Positions 26,105 through 36,171 of a stretch of DNA of 64,000 nucleotides are shown in pieces. How positions within the stretch are numbered: the stretch's first letter is position 1; each line of letters begins with the position of its first letter. Made by a program: the position numbers and the translations under genes. The notes below the pieces were generated by a model. The model did not search any database and was not told the DNA's origin. It saw only the letters and a program-made list of their open reading frames with translations. Source of the stretch: Caballeronia telluris (GTDB lineage Bacteria; Pseudomonadota; Gammaproteobacteria; Burkholderiales; Burkholderiaceae); NCBI RefSeq assembly GCF_001544495.1, contig NZ_FCNZ02000013.1, forward strand, positions 149,734-213,733, written 5' to 3'.

Positions 26105-27601
26105 ATGCAGGATCAGTACGTCCTCGCGCTCGACCAGGGCACGACGAGTTCCCGCGCCATGCTGTTCGACCGCAACGGCAACGTCGTGTCGATGGCGCAG
26201 AAGGAATTCCAGCAGATCTATCCGCAGCCCGGCTGGGTCGAACACGATCCGCAGGAAATCTGGTCGACGCAGGCGGGCGTCGCGGCCGAAGCGGTCACGC
26301 GCGCGGGGCTGAACGGCACGTCGATTGCCGCGATCGGCATCACGAACCAGCGCGAGACGACCATCGTCTGGGACCGCGACACCGGCCATCCGATCTACAA
26401 CGCGATCGTCTGGCAGGACCGGCGCACCGCGGAATTCTGCGACGAGTTGAAAGCGCAGGGACTCGAAGAAACAGTCCGCGCGAAAACCGGCTTGCCGATC
26501 GATTCGTATTTCTCGGCCACCAAGATCCGCTGGATTCTCGATAACGTCGACGGCGCGCGCGAGAAGGCGCGGCAGGGACGCCTCGCGTTCGGCACCGTCG
26601 ACAGTTGGCTCGTGTGGAATTTCACGCGGCACGAACTGCACATCACCGACGTCACCAACGCGTCGCGCACGATGCTGTTCAACATCCACACGCTGCAATG
26701 GGACGACGAACTGCTCGACGCGCTCGACATTCCGCGCAGCATGCTGCCCGAGGTGAGAGCGTCGTCGGAAATCTACGGACCGACCAAAACCACCGTGTTC
26801 GCGTCGAAAATCGCGCTCGGCGGGATCGCCGGCGACCAGCACGCCGCCCTCTTCGGCCAGATGTGCACGGAACCCGGCATGGTGAAGAACACCTACGGCA
26901 CCGGCTGCTTCCTGGTTATGAACACCGGCGACAAGCCGATCGAATCGCGCAACAACCTCGTCACGACAATCGCCTGGCAGATCGGCGGCCAGATCAACTA
27001 TGCGCTGGAGGGGAGCATCTTCATCGCGGGCGCGGTGGTGCAGTGGCTGCGCGACGGCCTCGGCCTCATCAAGAGCGCGAGCGAAATCGAAACGCTCGCG
27101 CGCGGCGTGCCGCATTGCGACGGCGTCTATCTCGTGCCGGCGTTCGCGGGCCTCGGCGCGCCTCACTGGAACGCGCGGGCGCGCGGCACTTTGTTCGGCG
27201 TGACGCGCGGCACGAGCGCGGGCCACATCGCGCGCGCGGCGCTCGATTCGATCGCGTATCAGTCGCTCGACGTGCTGAAGGCGATGGAAGCGGACTCGGG
27301 CGGCGGGATCGCGGAATTGCGCGTCGATGGCGGCGCATGCGCGAACAACCTGCTGATGCAGTTCCAGGCCGACATTCTCGGCGTCGATGTCGTGCGTCCG
27401 CAGGTCGCGGAAACGACCGCGCTCGGCGCGGCCTATCTCGCCGGGCTGGCGGTCGGTTACTGGAAGGACGTCGACGAACTGAAGCAGCAGTGGAAGCTCG
27501 AACGCCGCTTCACGCCGTCGATGCAAAAAGCGGACGTCGACGCGTGCCTCGCCGGCTGGCAGCGCGCGATCAACGCGGCGAAGGCGTGGGCGGACGCGTG
27601 A
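26105..27601 (+). CDS. glpK: Glycerol kinase
   Basis: GlpK phosphorylates glycerol to sn-glycerol-3-phosphate, the substrate of GlpD encoded just upstream. The 498-residue FGGY-family protein has the phosphate-binding loop [16 protein letters not shown] (about 6-21), [12 protein letters not shown], the glycerol-binding IVWQDRRT, the second signature [11 protein letters not shown] and the C-terminal [20 protein letters not shown]. The ATG at 26105 follows GTGGAGAAG and is preferred to a frame open from 25889, which overlaps glpD. The glpF facilitator, often beside glpK, is not in the window. Confidence 0.97.
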   Translation: MQDQYVLALDQGTTSSRAMLFDRNGNVVSMAQKEFQQIYPQPGWVEHDPQEIWSTQAGVAAEAVTRAGLNGTSIAAIGITNQRETTIVWDRDTGHPIYNAIVWQDRRTAEFCDELKAQGLEETVRAKTGLPIDSYFSATKIRWILDNVDGAREKARQGRLAFGTVDSWLVWNFTRHELHITDVTNASRTMLFNIHTLQWDDELLDALDIPRSMLPEVRASSEIYGPTKTTVFASKIALGGIAGDQHAALFGQMCTEPGMVKNTYGTGCFLVMNTGDKPIESRNNLVTTIAWQIGGQINYALEGSIFIAGAVVQWLRDGLGLIKSASEIETLARGVPHCDGVYLVPAFAGLGAPHWNARARGTLFGVTRGTSAGHIARAALDSIAYQSLDVLKAMEADSGGGIAELRVDGGACANNLLMQFQADILGVDVVRPQVAETTALGAAYLAGLAVGYWKDVDELKQQWKLERRFTPSMQKADVDACLAGWQRAINAAKAWADA

Positions 27602-27702
27602 TGTCGCTTTCCGGCAGATTCGCGGTCGCGCCGTGCTGCAACTTTCGCCGGTCTGTTGTATCCTGAAATCTCCGCTAGTTGCTTAATTAGCGGGAAATCA
27701 GT

Positions 27703-27861
27703 GCGTCTTCAGGGCGGGGCGAAATTCCCCACCGGCGGTATGTGCAAGGGCCGAAACGCCTTTCACGAGCCCGCGAGCGCCCGCCGGCAGGATCGGCGGG
27801 GTCAGCAGATCTGGTGCGAAGCCAGAGCCGACGGTCATAGTCCGGATGGAAGAAGATGTGC
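27703..27861 (+). promoter_or_regulatory. FMN riboswitch (RFN element)
   Basis: The conserved RFN aptamer is readily read: GGGCGGGGCGAAATTCCCCA then CCGGCGGTATGTGC, AGCCCGCGAGCG, GCAGGATCGGCGGGGTCAGC, AGATCTGGTGCGAAGCCAGA, GCCGACGGTCATAGTCCGGA and TGGAAGAAGATG. FMN binding turns down the downstream gene. It lies about 150 bp before ribB, the expected target. The hairpin at 27905-27941 is a likely part of the expression platform. The rest of the 407-base gap after glpK holds only a short CCGCTA/TAGCGG repeat (27672-27693). Confidence 0.96.
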
Positions 27862-27904
27862 AGATGGTCATGTCCGTTCCCACGGTGACGGCGCGCGTTG
27901 CGTG

Positions 27905-27941
27905 CCGGACCAGACGGCGTCGTGCAAACGGCGCGGTCCGG
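27905..27941 (+). promoter_or_regulatory. Expression-platform hairpin of the FMN riboswitch
   Basis: CCGGACC (27905-27911) and GGTCCGG (27935-27941) pair around a loop with GACGGCG. It is between the aptamer and ribB. No T-run directly follows, so control may be at translation or by Rho rather than by an intrinsic terminator. Confidence 0.45.
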
Positions 27942-28008
27942 GTGTCGTTATGCCTTTCTGCAATGCCCTGAAACGTTTTTCGCCCATTCCTTAGCGAGAG
28001 CGTTTCAC

Positions 28009-28749
28009 ATGTCCGTTTCTATTCAGAACCCGTCTTTTGCGGCACCGTCCGTCATCGCCGACGACTCCTTCGCCGATCTTTCCCTGCTCGCGTCCGTCGA
28101 CGTTCCGCCACGCATCGCCGCCGCGCTGGAAGCCATGCGCGATGGCCGCGCCGTCGTGTTGCAAGACGATCACGACCGCGAGAACGAAGCCGATCTGATC
28201 GTCGCCGCTGAAAAAATCACCGATGCCACGATGGCGCTCCTGATCCGCGAATGCAGCGGGATCGTGTGCCTGTGCCTGCCCGACGAGACCGTGCGCGCGC
28301 TCGAACTCCCGCCGATGGCCGCCGCCAACGGCAGCCGCTACGGCACGGCGTTCACGGTGTCGATCGAAGCGTGCGACGGCGTGACGACGGGCGTCTCGGC
28401 GGCCGATCGCGTGACGACGATCCGCGCCGCCATCGCCGACGACGCAAAACCCGCCGACATCGTGCGCCCCGGTCACGTGTTTCCGCTGCGCGCGATGCCG
28501 GGCGGCGTGCTCGCGCGTCGCGGGCATACGGAAGGCACGGTCGACCTGGCGATCCTCGCCGGTTTGAAACCCGCCGGCGTGCTGTGCGAACTGATGAACG
28601 CCGACGGAACCATGACGCGCGGCGCACAGGTCGAACGCTTCGCGGCCGAGCACGGCCTGCCGATGCTGACGATCGCGGAACTGGTCGAATTCCGCGCGGC
28701 GCTGGCGGCCGCGCGGGAAGTCGTGGAGGAAGAAACCGTCCAGGCTTAA
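28009..28749 (+). CDS. ribB: 3,4-dihydroxy-2-butanone-4-phosphate synthase
   Basis: RibB makes the four-carbon precursor of riboflavin from ribulose 5-phosphate. The 246-residue protein has an N-terminal extension of about 30 residues and then the RibB domain: [19 protein letters not shown] (acidic metal-binding loop), [42 protein letters not shown] and [10 protein letters not shown]. There is no fused GTP cyclohydrolase II domain, unlike RibBA. The ATG at 28009 is preferred to a frame open from 27898 because the latter enters the riboswitch hairpin. FMN riboswitch control fits the product. Confidence 0.96.
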   Translation: MSVSIQNPSFAAPSVIADDSFADLSLLASVDVPPRIAAALEAMRDGRAVVLQDDHDRENEADLIVAAEKITDATMALLIRECSGIVCLCLPDETVRALELPPMAAANGSRYGTAFTVSIEACDGVTTGVSAADRVTTIRAAIADDAKPADIVRPGHVFPLRAMPGGVLARRGHTEGTVDLAILAGLKPAGVLCELMNADGTMTRGAQVERFAAEHGLPMLTIAELVEFRAALAAAREVVEEETVQA

Positions 28750-29432
28750 GACTGCACGCCGCGGAATTGGCCGCGCATGCCCGCCTCGACGAGTGCGGGC
28801 AAGTCGTCCATCGAATCGATGATGCGCGTGACGCCGCTCTCGCGCAGCACTTGCGCGTAGCCACCCGGAATGTGGCTCGCGCCGACGAACGCGATCGTCA
28901 TCATGCCGGCGGCGCGCGCGGCCGTCAGTCCGGCGATGCTGTCCTCGATGACGAGACAGCGCTCCGGGGCCACGCCGAGCGTTTTCGCCGCGAACAGATA
29001 GACGTCGGGATAAGGCTTCGGCTTCGCGACCTGCTCGGCGCTGAAGAGGCGTTCCCCGACGATCTCGTCGAGTCCCGCGCGCCGCACCGACGCGCGCACG
29101 CGCTCCATCCCGCTGTTCGACACCACCGCCACCGGCAGGCTCACGCGTCGCAGCGCACGACACACGCCGGCGATCGGTCCGACCGAGCGCGCCAGCTCGA
29201 GGCTCACGCGCTCGCCGAGCGTATCGACGAAGCCGGCGGGCATCGCGATGCCGAACTTCGTTTCGAGATGCGTGAGGAAGCGCGAGGTCTGCTGGCCGAA
29301 CGCCGTCTTCATCACCGGCTCGAAATCGACGCCGGGGAAGTTTTCGGTCAGCGCCTCCAGCATGACGCGATCGGCGATGACTTCGCTGTCGACGAGCACG
29401 CCGTCGCAGTCACAGATGAGATGGTCGATCAT
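28746..29432 (-). CDS. HAD-superfamily phosphatase (beta-phosphoglucomutase-like)
   Basis: A 228-residue haloacid dehalogenase-type hydrolase. Motif I is [12 protein letters not shown] (nucleophile and acid/base Asp, residues 7 and 9), the helical cap covers about 15-80, motif II is VVSNSG, motif III Lys in [10 protein letters not shown] and motif [18 protein letters not shown]. This subgroup dephosphorylates sugar phosphates or 2-phosphoglycolate. The ATG at 29432 ([11 protein letters not shown]) fits the family better than one at 29462, and neither has a strong ribosome site. Its stop overlaps the ribB stop on the other strand by four bases. Confidence 0.85.
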   Translation of the reverse strand: MIDHLICDCDGVLVDSEVIADRVMLEALTENFPGVDFEPVMKTAFGQQTSRFLTHLETKFGIAMPAGFVDTLGERVSLELARSVGPIAGVCRALRRVSLPVAVVSNSGMERVRASVRRAGLDEIVGERLFSAEQVAKPKPYPDVYLFAAKTLGVAPERCLVIEDSIAGLTAARAAGMMTIAFVGASHIPGGYAQVLRESGVTRIIDSMDDLPALVEAGMRGQFRGVQS

Positions 29433-29489
29433 GATGGCTCGGTTACGTTGAGCCGACATCATAATCGGTCGACATCCGCCAGCCGACTC

Positions 29490-30665
29490 TCAGGCGTCGA
29501 CAGCCTTCGCGCCGCTCACCACGGGCCGCGCGTCGAGCCGCGCCGCGTACCACGTCACCGCGAGCGCGACGATCGCGACCGCCGCCGCGACCCACGGCAG
29601 CGAATCGAGCGGGTGCCCGCGCTCCAGCACCACGCCGCCGAGCCACGCGCCGCCCGCATTGCCGACGTTGAACGCGCCGATATTGAGCGTCGAAGCGAGG
29701 TTCGGCGCGGCTTTCGCCTTCTCGACGACGCGCGTCTGCAGCGGCGGCACCGTCGCGAACGCCGCGATGCCCCACACGAAGACCGTCACGATGGTGCCGA
29801 TCTGACTGTGGCTCGTCGTCGCGAAGACGGCCATCACGAGCGCGAGCGCGATCAGGATGCCCATCAGCGAAGGCATCAGCGCGCGGTCCGCGAGCTTGCC
29901 GCCGATCGTGTTGCCGATCGTCAGCCCGACGCCGAACAAGACGAGCACGAGCGTCACGCCGCGCGGCGAGAAGCCGCCGACCTGCTCCAGGATCGGCGCG
30001 ATATAGGTGAACACGACGAACACGCCGCCGAAGCCGATCACGGTCATCGCGAGCGCGAGCCAGACCTGGCGGTCTTTCAGCACGCGCACTTCGTGGCCGA
30101 GACGGCTCGGACCGGCATCGTGCCGGTTGGGGACGAGCGCCGTCACGCCGAGCGCCGACAGCACGCCGAGCCCCGCGACGATCCAGAAGGTCGCGCGCCA
30201 GCCGAATTCCTGGCCGATGAAGGTCCCGAACGGCACGCCGAGCACGTTCGCGAGCGTGAGCCCGGTGAACATCAGCGCGATGGCGCTCGCACGCTTTTCC
30301 GCCGGCACGAGCGACGCCGCGACCACCGCGCCGATGCCGAAGAACGAACCGTGCGCGAAGGACGTCACCACGCGCGCGACCATCAGCAAGCCGTAGCCCG
30401 GCGCGACGGCGCACAGCACGTTGCCGACGATGAACACCGCCATCAGCAATTGCAGCGCGAGCTTGCGCGGCATCCGGCTCGTGAGCACCGCGAGCAGCGG
30501 CGCGCCGACGGCGACGCCGAGCGCGTAGCCCGTCACGAGCAAACCGGCCGACGGAATCGACACCGCGAGATCGCGGGCGACGTTGGGCAACAGCCCCATG
30601 ATCACGAATTCGGTCGTGCCGATCGCGAATGCGCTGATCGCCAGCGCGAGAAGTGGAATGGGCAT
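29490..30665 (-). CDS. MFS efflux transporter (AraJ/sugar-efflux type)
   Basis: A 391-residue, 12-helix inner-membrane exporter of the DHA1 group. The N-terminus PIPLLALAISAFAIGTTEFV with IMGLLPNVARDLAVSIPSAG and the motif LTSRMPRKLAL between helices 2 and 3 match AraJ/YdhP-like proteins. The start is one base from the stop of the VOC gene, so the two are co-transcribed. Divergence from a LysR regulator with a shared inverted repeat suggests an inducible detoxification pair. Its substrate is unknown. Confidence 0.88.
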   Translation of the reverse strand: MPIPLLALAISAFAIGTTEFVIMGLLPNVARDLAVSIPSAGLLVTGYALGVAVGAPLLAVLTSRMPRKLALQLLMAVFIVGNVLCAVAPGYGLLMVARVVTSFAHGSFFGIGAVVAASLVPAEKRASAIALMFTGLTLANVLGVPFGTFIGQEFGWRATFWIVAGLGVLSALGVTALVPNRHDAGPSRLGHEVRVLKDRQVWLALAMTVIGFGGVFVVFTYIAPILEQVGGFSPRGVTLVLVLFGVGLTIGNTIGGKLADRALMPSLMGILIALALVMAVFATTSHSQIGTIVTVFVWGIAAFATVPPLQTRVVEKAKAAPNLASTLNIGAFNVGNAGGAWLGGVVLERGHPLDSLPWVAAAVAIVALAVTWYAARLDARPVVSGAKAVDA

Positions 30666-30666
30666 G

Positions 30667-31059
30667 TCAAATTCCTGTGGATGGTCGGGTGCGCGTCGTC
30701 ACGAATTCCACGACGACAGCCGGCGCGAGCCGGACGAACAGTTGAAGCTCTCCCGTAATCGGGACTTCCGCGAGTTGATAGGCCGTGCCGTGGCGATGCA
30801 GGCGGTCGAGCAACGCTTCCCACGCTGTTTCGCCTTCGACACGCAGCGCCAGATGGTCGATGCGGGTCGCTGGCGGCTGAGCGCCGGAAGTCGCGCACGA
30901 CGCGATCAGATGCACGACCGGCCGCCCGTCGAGATAAAGCCAGTACCCGCCGACGCCGAACGGCGGCCGCGTCCCGAGCGTCATTCCCGCGACGTCGACG
31001 AAAAAATCTTTCATCGCTTCGCAATCGGTCGCGACGATCGTCACGTGATCGAGTTGCAT
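30667..31059 (-). CDS. VOC-superfamily (glyoxalase-fold) protein
   Basis: A 130-residue vicinal-oxygen-chelate protein with paired beta-alpha-beta-beta-beta modules: MQLDHVTIVATDCEAMKDFF, then YWLYLDGRPVVHLI and TRIDHLALRVEG. His4, His at VHLI and His at RIDHL are possible metal ligands. GGAG lies eight bases before the ATG at 31059; an ATG two codons earlier (31065) is too close to it. Coupled to the MFS gene downstream. Such proteins may act on or bind antibiotics or xenobiotics, which is inference from context. Confidence 0.8.
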   Translation of the reverse strand: MQLDHVTIVATDCEAMKDFFVDVAGMTLGTRPPFGVGGYWLYLDGRPVVHLIASCATSGAQPPATRIDHLALRVEGETAWEALLDRLHRHGTAYQLAEVPITGELQLFVRLAPAVVVEFVTTRTRPSTGI

Positions 31060-31139
31060 GGACATTTCTCCGGACAGTGATGCCTCGGGAAAACCCGAGG
31101 CACGAGCACAATGCGCGCATTCTGCGCGACGCGCATTGT

Positions 31140-31175
31140 TTTGATAATTGGCGTAGCATTTGAATCATTATCAAA
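31140..31175. promoter_or_regulatory. Inverted repeat between the VOC/MFS genes and the LysR gene
   Basis: TTTGATAAT (31140-31148) and ATTATCAAA (31167-31175) are perfect 9-bp inverted repeats with 18 bases between, in the divergent promoter region. LysR-type tetramers commonly bind two such half-sites, so it is the best candidate operator for the adjoining regulator. Confidence 0.55.
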
Positions 31176-31195
31176 TCTGAATTGAGAATCTGCAC

Positions 31196-32188
31196 ATGGC
31201 GATGGACCGGCTCGGCGACATGCGCCTTTTCGTGGAAGCGGCGGCGCTCGGCAGCCTGTCGGCGGCGGGGCGCAAGCTCGGCTTGTCGCCTGCGGCGGCG
31301 AGCGCGCGTCTCATCAAGCTCGAAAAGTCGCTGCATGCGCGGCTTTTCGAGCGCACGACGCGCCAGTTGCGCGTCACCGACGAAGGGCGCCTCTATCTCC
31401 AGCATTGCCGCATCGCGCTGCAAGCTATCGACGACGCCGAAGCCGCGCTGCAAGCCGGCCAGAATCTCGTGCGCGGCAAGGTGCGCATTTCCGCGACGTC
31501 GGATTTCGGACGCTATCTGCTGCGCGGCTGGCTCGACGATTTCAACGCGCGCTATCCCGACGTGCGTTTCGCGCTGACGCTGTCCGATTCGGTGTCGAAT
31601 CTGCTGCAAGAGGACATCGATCTCGCGATCCGCTTCGGCGCGCCGCCCGACAGCGGCCTCGCCTCGCGGCTGCTGGCACCGAACCGGCGCGTGCTGTGCG
31701 CGTCGCCCGACTATCTGGCGCGGCGCGGCACGCCCGCCGCGCCCGCCGATCTCGCAGGCCATCAGTTCGTGATCGGCGTCACGTCGACGGGGCCTTTGAA
31801 CGAGCTGAACTTCGTGCGCGGCGACGAACGCGCGAGCTTCACGATGCCGGTCGAGGGGTCGTGGGAATCGAACGACGGCGCATTGACCCGCGCGTGGGCG
31901 CTGGCGGGCCACGGCATCGCGCACAAGTCGATCTGGGATATCGCCGCCGACGTGCGCGCCGGCACGCTCAAGATGCTGCTGCCCGACTGGTGCACGCACG
32001 AAGCGGCGGTTCACGCGCTGTTTCACGCGAACCGTTACATGGCGCCGCGCGTGCGCGTGTTGCTGGATTTTCTGGTCGAACGTTTCGCGACGGCGACCGC
32101 CGAGCTGCTCGGCGATCTCGCCTACCCGCCCGACGCCTGCGGCCGGCCGAAACGTAAGGAATCGGCGGGCGCTATAATAGCGGGCTAA
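31196..32188 (+). CDS. LysR-type regulator of the divergent VOC-MFS pair
   Basis: A 330-residue LysR-family regulator of the AaeR/DsdC-like group. The winged helix is in the first 60 residues (MRLFVEAAALGSLSAAGRKL then LSPAAASARLIKLEKSL), and the co-inducer domain from about 90 contains DLAIRFGAPPDSGL and HGIAHKSIWDIAADV. The C-terminus is longer than usual (after LLDFLVERF), adding about 25 residues rich in Ala, Pro and Lys. The divergent layout and the TTTGATAAT repeat support control of the neighbouring exporter. The inducer is unknown. Confidence 0.88.
   Translation: MAMDRLGDMRLFVEAAALGSLSAAGRKLGLSPAAASARLIKLEKSLHARLFERTTRQLRVTDEGRLYLQHCRIALQAIDDAEAALQAGQNLVRGKVRISATSDFGRYLLRGWLDDFNARYPDVRFALTLSDSVSNLLQEDIDLAIRFGAPPDSGLASRLLAPNRRVLCASPDYLARRGTPAAPADLAGHQFVIGVTSTGPLNELNFVRGDERASFTMPVEGSWESNDGALTRAWALAGHGIAHKSIWDIAADVRAGTLKMLLPDWCTHEAAVHALFHANRYMAPRVRVLLDFLVERFATATAELLGDLAYPPDACGRPKRKESAGAIIAG
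32173..32178 (+). promoter_or_regulatory. TATAAT -10 element before miaB
   Basis: A perfect TATAAT lies inside the last codons of the LysR gene, about 83 bp before miaB, within the near-palindrome CGCTATAATAGCG. No good -35 hexamer is visible at 16-18 bp, so the assignment is tentative. Confidence 0.35.
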
Positions 32189-32260
32189 ATTAGAACAATA
32201 AGCGCCCCTTCAACCTCGATTACCGCGCCCCCAGGTTAACAACTGCGACCGGCGAAATTC

Positions 32261-33622
32261 ATGACCAAGAAAGTTTATGTAAAAACCTTTGGCTGCCAGA
32301 TGAACGAGTACGACTCCGACAAGATGGTCGACGTCCTCGGCGCAGCGGAAGGCCTCGTCAAGACGGACACGCCCGAAGACGCGGACGTCATTCTGTTCAA
32401 CACCTGCTCGGTGCGCGAAAAGGCGCAGGAAAAAGTCTTCTCGGACTTGGGCCGCGTGCGCGAACTGAAGGAGGCGAACCCGAATCTGCTGATCGGCGTC
32501 GGCGGCTGTGTCGCAAGCCAGGAAGGCGCGTCGATCATCTCGCGCGCGCCCTACGTCGATCTCGTGTTCGGCCCGCAGACGTTGCATCGCCTGCCCGAGA
32601 TGATCGACAAGCGTCGTTCGACCGGCCGCGCGCAAGTGGACATTTCCTTCCCCGAAATCGAAAAGTTCGACCACTTGCCGCCCGCGCGCGTCGAGGGTCC
32701 GAGCGCGTTCGTCTCGATCATGGAAGGCTGCAGCAAGTACTGCAGCTATTGCGTCGTGCCGTACACGCGCGGCGAGGAAGTGTCGCGCCCGCTGGATGAC
32801 GTGCTGACCGAAATCGCCGGCCTCGCCGACCAGGGCGTGCGCGAAGTCACGCTGCTCGGCCAGAACGTGAACGCGTATCGCGGTCCGCTCACGTCCGGCT
32901 CGCACGACATTGCGGACTTTGCCACGCTGATCGAATACGTGGCCGACGTGCCGGGCATCGAGCGGATTCGCTACACGACGTCGCATCCGAAGGAATTCAC
33001 GCAGCGCCTGATCGACACCTACGCGAAGGTGCCGAAGCTCGTTTCCCACCTGCATCTGCCGGTGCAGCACGGCTCCGACCGCATTCTGATGGCGATGAAG
33101 CGCGGCTACACGGTGCTCGAATACAAATCGGTGATCCGCAAGCTGCGGGCAATTCGCCCCGACCTGTCGCTGTCGACGGACATGATCGTCGGCTTTCCGG
33201 GCGAAACCGAGGAAGATTTTGCGAAGATGATGGCGCTCGTCGACGAGATGAGCTACGACACGAGTTTTTCGTTCATCTACAGCCCGCGCCCCGGCACGCC
33301 CGCCGCGAACCTGCACGACGACACGCCGCGCGAAGTGAAGCTCAAGCGGCTGCAACATTTGCAGGCGACCATCGAAGCGAACGTCACGAAAATCAGCAAT
33401 TCGATGCTCGGCTCGGTGCAGCGTATTCTGGTGGAAGGCCCGTCGCGCAAGGACCCGACCGAACTCGCCGGCCGCACGGCAAACAACCGCGTGGTGAATT
33501 TCCCGGCGCCGGTGGCTTCGCACGCGCGGCTCGTCGGCCAGATGATCGACGTCGAGATCAATCACGCGTATCCGCACTCGCTGCGCGGCGCCTTGATCAT
33601 GGCGCCTTCGACCACACATTGA
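32261..33622 (+). CDS. miaB: tRNA-2-methylthio-N6-dimethylallyladenosine synthase
   Basis: MiaB adds the 2-methylthio group to i6A37 of tRNAs that read UNN codons. The 453-residue radical-SAM methylthiotransferase has the N-terminal UPF0004 domain with three cysteines ([29 protein letters not shown]), the radical-SAM CxxxCxxC motif CSKYCSYC (about 150), and a C-terminal TRAM domain (about 375-440). It begins the core block with phoH and ybeY, an order conserved in many proteobacteria. Confidence 0.97.
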   Translation: MTKKVYVKTFGCQMNEYDSDKMVDVLGAAEGLVKTDTPEDADVILFNTCSVREKAQEKVFSDLGRVRELKEANPNLLIGVGGCVASQEGASIISRAPYVDLVFGPQTLHRLPEMIDKRRSTGRAQVDISFPEIEKFDHLPPARVEGPSAFVSIMEGCSKYCSYCVVPYTRGEEVSRPLDDVLTEIAGLADQGVREVTLLGQNVNAYRGPLTSGSHDIADFATLIEYVADVPGIERIRYTTSHPKEFTQRLIDTYAKVPKLVSHLHLPVQHGSDRILMAMKRGYTVLEYKSVIRKLRAIRPDLSLSTDMIVGFPGETEEDFAKMMALVDEMSYDTSFSFIYSPRPGTPAANLHDDTPREVKLKRLQHLQATIEANVTKISNSMLGSVQRILVEGPSRKDPTELAGRTANNRVVNFPAPVASHARLVGQMIDVEINHAYPHSLRGALIMAPSTTH

Positions 33623-33653
33623 GCAGCACCCAGACCGGACACCCACTTTCGCC

Positions 33654-34763
33654 TTGAAGACCGCTCCTCAGCAGCATCTGGAATTCACCGCACCGCGCGA
33701 AGACAACGCGCGGCTCGCCAACCTCTGCGGCCCGCTGGACGAAAACCTGCGGCAGATCGAGCAGGCGCTCGACGTGACGCTGTCGAGGCGCGGCCACAAG
33801 ATCTCGATTCGCGGACGCGGCGCGAAAGTGGCGCTCGCGGCGCTCGAAAACTTCTACAACCGCGCGCGCGACCCGATTTCCGTCGACGACATCCAGCTCG
33901 CGCTGGTCGAGGCGCGCCATGCGCAGCGGCGCACGCGCGGGCCGAACAACGGCAATGGTCAGAACGATCAACCGGTCGATCCGCGTTTTCGCGGCGACCC
34001 GGATCATCCGTTCGACGAACCGAGCGCGACCATCGATCTCGATGAAACCGAAGATCCCGGCCCGAAGCTCTATACGCGGCGCGCCGACCTGCGCGGCCGC
34101 ACGCCCGCGCAGCGCGAGTATCTGCGCCAGATCATCGCCCACGACCTGACCTTCGGCATCGGTCCGGCGGGCACGGGCAAGACCTATCTCGCGGTGGCGT
34201 GCGCGGTCGATGCGCTCGAACGCGATCAGGTGAAACGCATCGTGCTGACGCGTCCCGCCGTGGAAGCCGGCGAGCGGCTCGGCTTCTTGCCGGGCGATCT
34301 CGCGCAGAAAGTCGATCCATATCTGCGCCCCTTGTACGACGCGCTCTACGACCTGCTCGGCTTCGACAAGACCGCGAAGATGTTCGAGCGCCAGATGATC
34401 GAGATCGCGCCGCTCGCGTACATGCGCGGCCGCACGCTGAATCACGCGTTCATCATCCTCGACGAAGCGCAGAACACCACGCCCGAGCAGATGAAGATGT
34501 TCCTGACGCGGATCGGCTTCGGCTCGAAGGCGGTCGTCACCGGCGATACGACGCAGGTCGATCTGCCGCGCGGCCACAAGAGCGGGCTCGTCGAGGCGCA
34601 GCACGTACTGACCGACGTGCGCGGCATCGCGCTCACGCATTTCACGTCGGCCGACGTGGTGCGGCATCCGCTGGTCGCGCGCATCGTCGAGGCTTACGAC
34701 GCGCAGACGCAGAAGGACGCCGCGCTCGCCGAGGCGGCGAAGTCGGCGCAACGCCCGGAATAG
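33654..34763 (+). CDS. ybeZ: PhoH-family ATPase (YbeZ)
   Basis: A 369-residue PhoH-like P-loop protein with Walker [14 protein letters not shown] (about 170), Walker [11 protein letters not shown] and the [14 protein letters not shown] segment. An N-terminal KH-like part is followed by an acidic, variable linker (about 100-130). YbeZ works with YbeY in ribosomal RNA metabolism in other bacteria. The TTG at 33654 is the only suitable start in frame; no ATG or GTG precedes the conserved part. It is 31 bp after miaB and 22 bp before ybeY. Confidence 0.92.
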   Translation: MKTAPQQHLEFTAPREDNARLANLCGPLDENLRQIEQALDVTLSRRGHKISIRGRGAKVALAALENFYNRARDPISVDDIQLALVEARHAQRRTRGPNNGNGQNDQPVDPRFRGDPDHPFDEPSATIDLDETEDPGPKLYTRRADLRGRTPAQREYLRQIIAHDLTFGIGPAGTGKTYLAVACAVDALERDQVKRIVLTRPAVEAGERLGFLPGDLAQKVDPYLRPLYDALYDLLGFDKTAKMFERQMIEIAPLAYMRGRTLNHAFIILDEAQNTTPEQMKMFLTRIGFGSKAVVTGDTTQVDLPRGHKSGLVEAQHVLTDVRGIALTHFTSADVVRHPLVARIVEAYDAQTQKDAALAEAAKSAQRPE

Positions 34764-34785
34764 CGGGCCGCCCGATCATTCGCCC

Positions 34786-35256
34786 ATGACACGCCCGCAC
34801 AAACTCGCGCTGACGATGCAGTTCCCCGCCGCGAAGGCGTATCCGTCGCACAAGGCCGTCCTGCCGCGCGCGACGGTCGCGCGCTGGATCAAGGCGTCGC
34901 TCTTCGCCGACGCCGAGCTGACCATCCGCTTCGTCGGCGAAGACGAGGGACGCACGCTCAACCGCACGTATCGCCAGAAGGATTACGCGACCAACGTGCT
35001 CACCTTCGCCTACGCCGAATCGGAAGACGATCCGGTCGCGGGCGACCTCATCCTGTGCTGTCCCGTCGTCGAGAAGGAAGCCGCCGAGCAGGGCAAGCCG
35101 CTCGCCGCGCACTACGCGCATCTGATCGTGCATGGAACGCTGCATGCTCAAGGCTACGATCACGAGGACGACATCGAAGCCGCCGAAATGGAATCGATCG
35201 AGACCGACATCATGCGCGCGCTCGGCTTTTCCGATCCCTACGTTCCGATTCCCTGA
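34786..35256 (+). CDS. ybeY: Endoribonuclease YbeY (rRNA maturation factor)
   Basis: YbeY is a zinc-dependent endoribonuclease for 16S rRNA 3'-end maturation and ribosome quality control. The 156-residue protein has the H-x3-H-x5-H metal motif as His116, His120 and His126 ([13 protein letters not shown]) and the conserved NVLTFAYAE segment with its substrate-binding Arg upstream ([10 protein letters not shown]). It sits between phoH and the ChaC-like gene. Confidence 0.95.
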   Translation: MTRPHKLALTMQFPAAKAYPSHKAVLPRATVARWIKASLFADAELTIRFVGEDEGRTLNRTYRQKDYATNVLTFAYAESEDDPVAGDLILCCPVVEKEAAEQGKPLAAHYAHLIVHGTLHAQGYDHEDDIEAAEMESIETDIMRALGFSDPYVPIP

Positions 35257-35272
35257 CGACGCCCGAGCCGCC

Positions 35273-35947
35273 GTGAAAGACGAGACGCCCGAAATCCAGT
35301 CGCTTGCGCCCACGTCGGCGCCCGTTCCGGCGGACTATCCGCCGAAGCTCGTCGACTCGCCGCTCCTCACCGACGAAGAACTCGCCGTGTCGCGCGAACA
35401 TACGTTGAGGAACTGGGATGGGAAGTCCGATTTGTGGCTCTTCGGCTACGGATCGCTGATCTGGAACCCGGGGCTGCCGACCGTCGAAGCCGTGCGCAGC
35501 AAGGTACACGGCTATCATCGCGGGCTTTATCTGTGGTCGCGCGTGAATCGCGGCACGCCCGAGCAGCCCGGCCTCGTGCTCGCGCTCGATCGCGGCGGCT
35601 CGTGCACCGGTATCGCGTTCCGTCTCGACGGAGAAGGCGCGCAGGAACATCTCGAAGTGCTCTGGCGACGCGAAATGGCGATGGCGTCCTACCGGCCCGC
35701 ATGGCTGCCGTGCACGCTCGCGGACGGCCGGCGCGTCGCGGCGCTCGCGTTCGTGATGCGGCGCGACGCCACGTCCTACACCGGCAAGCTCGCCGATCCG
35801 GTCGTGCGCACGGTGCTCGGCTGCGCGAGCGGCCGCTATGGCACGACTTTCGATTACGTGAGCCGCACGGTCGTCGCGCTGCGCGAGAGCGGCATGCCGG
35901 ACCGCGCGCTCGAAGCGCTCCTGAAGCGCTGCCAATCGCAGGAATGA
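35273..35947 (+). CDS. ChaC-like gamma-glutamylcyclotransferase
   Basis: A 224-residue ChaC-family protein. Members split glutathione to 5-oxoproline and Cys-Gly. The substrate loop is seen in LWLFGYGSLIWNPG (about 54-67), followed by HGYHRGLYLWSRVNRGTPEQ and GLVLALDRGGSCTGIAFRL. The catalytic Glu usually lies in the segment LWRREM. The GTG at 35273, 16 bp after ybeY, is preferred to a frame open inside ybeY. It interrupts the usual ybeY-corC order, and the 224-bp gap after it suggests corC has its own promoter. Confidence 0.88.
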   Translation: MKDETPEIQSLAPTSAPVPADYPPKLVDSPLLTDEELAVSREHTLRNWDGKSDLWLFGYGSLIWNPGLPTVEAVRSKVHGYHRGLYLWSRVNRGTPEQPGLVLALDRGGSCTGIAFRLDGEGAQEHLEVLWRREMAMASYRPAWLPCTLADGRRVAALAFVMRRDATSYTGKLADPVVRTVLGCASGRYGTTFDYVSRTVVALRESGMPDRALEALLKRCQSQE

Positions 35948-36171
35948 GATCCTTCCGACGTCATTCCTATGAACATTCCTATGACCTGAAAAGCGCACGC
36001 TCGTCCGTTCGGACAACGTGTTTTTCTCGACATACTTCCCGCACATTTATCAGTTAGCATGGTTGCCGAGATTCCAACGCCGCGTGCGCCGGGCCGTGCA
36101 GCCGCGCTTTTTCCTTCGTGTATGCTTAACTCTCCGCCAATTCGCGCCCCGAAACTTGCGGGCGCCCCGCT

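Noticed and set aside
28251..30758. 835-codon plus-strand frame over ribB, the HAD gene and the MFS gene
   Set aside because: Overlaps three recognised genes in other frames, and its product is nearly all Arg, Asp, Glu and His.
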